Position numbers and translations under genes: made by a program. A stretch of 5,837 nt of DNA from Novosphingobium sp. (GTDB lineage Bacteria; Pseudomonadota; Alphaproteobacteria; Sphingomonadales; Sphingomonadaceae), in assembly GCA_028697875.1 (NCBI GenBank), contig JAQVEQ010000176.1:1-5837 (forward strand). Reading direction: 5' to 3'. Within the stretch, counting starts at the first letter, position 1. Every line of letters begins with the position of its first letter. The notes beneath the pieces were generated by a model. That model saw only the letters and a list, made by a program, of their open reading frames with translations. It did not search any database and had not been told where the DNA came from. Positions 4,125-5,837 of the stretch are shown one piece after another.

Positions 4125-5837
4125 GCGTAGAATCCTTTCCCTTCCTTCGCCCGCTGGACCAGCAGGTCGGCGGGGGTCCAATATTCGTCGCCTTGTTCGG
4201 CGCGGAATTTTCCGATCGTGGCAAGGACCTTGTCCAAGCCGATCTGGTCGGCCCAGAACATCGGCCCGCCGGTGATGGCCGGAAAGCCGAGGCCGTTTAT
4301 CATGGCGACGTCGATTTCCTGCGGGCGCGGGGCAATCCCTTCGTCCAGGATCTTCGCCCCTTCGTTGACCATGGCGTAGATCAGACGCTGGAGGATCTCC
4401 TCCTCGCCGATCTCGCGCAGGGCCAGGCCATGCTTTTCGGCATGGGCGGCGACCATGGCCGCCGCTTCGGGCGCGGGGCTGGCCTTGCGGTTCTCATCAT
4501 AGTTGTACCAGCCGCCCCCGGTCGACTGGCCGCGCCGTCCGGCAGCGACCATCTGTTCGGGGAAATCGGCCCGCTTCTCGCGCTCGGTCATCGAACCCCA
4601 GCGCGCCTTGCGCGCGGCGGCCTGCACGTGAAGCCCGGCCAGGTCCCCCAGCGCGAACGGCCCCATGGGGAAACCGAAGTCGAGCAGCACCTTGTCGATC
4701 GCCTGGGGCGAGGCGCCTTCCTCGACCAGGAAGAAGCCCTCGCGCGACCGCTTGGACAGCATGCGGTTGACGATGAACCCGTCGCACACGCCCGACAGCA
4801 CCGGCAGTTTCTTGATCCGCTTGCCGAAGTCCATGATCGTCGCGACCACGTCGGGCGCGGTCTTGGCGGCGCGGACATTTTCCAGCAGGCGCATGACATG
4901 GGCCGGGTTGAAGAAGTGCATCCCGCACACGTCCTGAGGCCGCCCGGATGCTTCGGCCAGTGCGTCGATATTGAGGAACGAGGTGTTGCTGGCAAGGATC
5001 GTGCCCGGCCTGGTCACCTGGCCAAGCAGGGCGAACACTGCCTTCTTGATGTCGATATCCTCGGTCACCGCCTCGATCACGAGATCGACGCCTGCCAGGT
5101 CGGCAGGATCGATACTGCGCGTGATCCGGGCGAGGTTGGCATCGAGCTGCTCCTGGCTCATCCGGCCCTTCTTGACCGCCGAGCCCCAGATCTTCTCGAT
5201 CGCCGTCATCCCGGCGGCGAGATGATCGCCGTCGAGCGCCACGACCGTGACCGGGATCCCGGCCGCCGCAATCGCCATCGCGATCCCGCGGCCCATCTGG
5301 CCAAGGCCGATCACTCCCGCCTTTGCCACCGGGCGCGGCTGCACGTCGGCGGACAGGCCCGGAACCTTGGCCACCGCGCGTTCGGCGGCAAAATTGTTGC
5401 GCAGCGCCTTCGACTGGGGCGAAGCAATGGCCTCGAGGCACATCTGGTATTCGCGCGCCATGGCATCCTCGAACGGCATCTCGTAGCCCATGCGGATGGC
5501 GTCCAGCGCCAGCAGTGGCGCGGGCTGGCCGCGCATTTTCCTGGCCAGCGCCTTGCGCGATTCCTCGAACAGGGCCGGATCGTCTTCCGGCATCGGCATG
5601 TCGCCTGCGCGGCGCGGGGGCGCCCCGGCAGCGGCCAGTTCCCGGGCATAGGCGCGCGCCGCTTCGGCAAGGTCGCCTTCGGCAAGACGGTCGACCAGCC
5701 CGGCGTCGAGCGCGGCCTTGGCGCCGATGTGCTTGCCCGAGGTAACGTGATCGATGGTCACGGCGCGGCCCGCGAGGCGCGGCGTGCGCTGCGTTCCGCC
5801 CACCCTCGGACTGAGGCCGAGCTTGTCCTCGGGGAAA
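4121..5837 (-). CDS. FadJ/FadB-type enoyl-CoA hydratase / 3-hydroxyacyl-CoA dehydrogenase (5' end outside window)
   Basis: 571 residues are visible and the frame is open to the window edge, so the start lies outside; a full protein of about 700 residues is expected. The first visible residues are the end of a crotonase domain: FPEDKLGLSPRVGGTQRTPRL, whose PE glutamate corresponds to the second catalytic Glu of enoyl-CoA hydratase (Glu164 in rat). The NAD-binding Rossmann motif GLGQMG is encoded near 5308..5291. The dehydrogenase active site is complete: counting from the GTG codon at 5803, Ser275, His296 (GMHFFNP), Asn299, Glu308 and Asn346 (VNR) have the same spacing as in human HADH. A C-terminal 3HCDH repeat follows, ending in KGFYA. 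The enzyme hydrates 2-enoyl-CoA and oxidises the L-3-hydroxyacyl-CoA with NAD. It is the most upstream visible gene of the minus operon. Confidence 0.95.
   Translation of the reverse strand, partial: FPEDKLGLSPRVGGTQRTPRLAGRAVTIDHVTSGKHIGAKAALDAGLVDRLAEGDLAEAARAYARELAAAGAPPRRAGDMPMPEDDPALFEESRKALARKMRGQPAPLLALDAIRMGYEMPFEDAMAREYQMCLEAIASPQSKALRNNFAAERAVAKVPGLSADVQPRPVAKAGVIGLGQMGRGIAMAIAAAGIPVTVVALDGDHLAAGMTAIEKIWGSAVKKGRMSQEQLDANLARITRSIDPADLAGVDLVIEAVTEDIDIKKAVFALLGQVTRPGTILASNTSFLNIDALAEASGRPQDVCGMHFFNPAHVMRLLENVRAAKTAPDVVATIMDFGKRIKKLPVLSGVCDGFIVNRMLSKRSREGFFLVEEGASPQAIDKVLLDFGFPMGPFALGDLAGLHVQAAARKARWGSMTEREKRADFPEQMVAAGRRGQSTGGGWYNYDENRKASPAPEAAAMVAAHAEKHGLALREIGEEEILQRLIYAMVNEGAKILDEGIAPRPQEIDVAMINGLGFPAITGGPMFWADQIGLDKVLATIGKFRAEQGDEYWTPADLLVQRAKEGKGFYA

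Noticed and set aside
2793..4130. Long plus-strand open frame of 445 codons opposite the acyl-CoA dehydrogenase
   Set aside because: It is exactly antisense to a well-conserved gene, has His/Arg/Asp-rich composition typical of reverse-frame GC-rich codons, and shows no family motif.
4497..5441. Minus-strand open frame of 314 codons inside the FadJ-like gene
   Set aside because: Out-of-frame shadow, rich in Arg/Gly/Asp, while the overlapping frame carries a complete hydroxyacyl-CoA dehydrogenase active site.
5801..5803. GTG at 5803 as the start of the hydroxyacyl-CoA dehydrogenase
   Set aside because: The frame is open upstream to the window edge and those codons encode the conserved PEDKLGL crotonase segment, so this GTG is an internal valine.

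Overview
The window is GC-rich, densely packed bacterial DNA. Its codon use, GGGAGA-type ribosome binding sites and gene families (SnoaL-like, EthD, acyl-CoA dehydrogenase/phosphotransferase pairs, FadJ-like enzymes) suggest an alphaproteobacterium, most likely a sphingomonad such as Novosphingobium, Sphingobium or Erythrobacter. The taxon is inferred from style; no rRNA or other marker is present.

Layout: positions 1-28 probably hold the first codons of a gene that leaves the window to the left. Positions 29-176 are an apparent divergent promoter region. Positions 177-1855 form a four-gene plus-strand operon in the order SnoaL-like, EthD, EthD, SnoaL-like. It meets, tail to tail with only 6 bases between stop codons, a minus-strand operon of at least three genes. 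Reading leftward from the right edge these are a FadJ-type crotonase/3-hydroxyacyl-CoA dehydrogenase (N-terminus outside the window), an acyl-CoA dehydrogenase of the ACAD10/ACAD11 type, and an APH-fold phosphotransferase of the ACAD10/11 type. The minus-strand genes overlap by 4 and 8 bases, so they are almost certainly co-transcribed and translationally coupled.

How they may work together: the phosphotransferase plus acyl-CoA dehydrogenase pair is a split form of the mammalian ACAD10/ACAD11 fusion and resembles LvaA plus LvaC of the Pseudomonas putida levulinate pathway. There a 4-hydroxyacyl-CoA is phosphorylated and the phosphate is then eliminated to give a 2-enoyl-CoA. The FadJ-like protein could hydrate and oxidise that product by normal beta-oxidation. 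The minus operon is therefore a plausible 4-hydroxyacyl-CoA breakdown module, though ordinary acyl-CoA or ring side-chain catabolism is not excluded. The plus operon has two small-protein families, each present twice in mirror order. Its substrate is unknown, but both SnoaL-like proteins keep an Asp/His pair at the position of the catalytic dyad of the LinA-type fold, and the EthD pair is a diverged tandem duplication. No mobile element, tRNA, rRNA or CRISPR array was seen.
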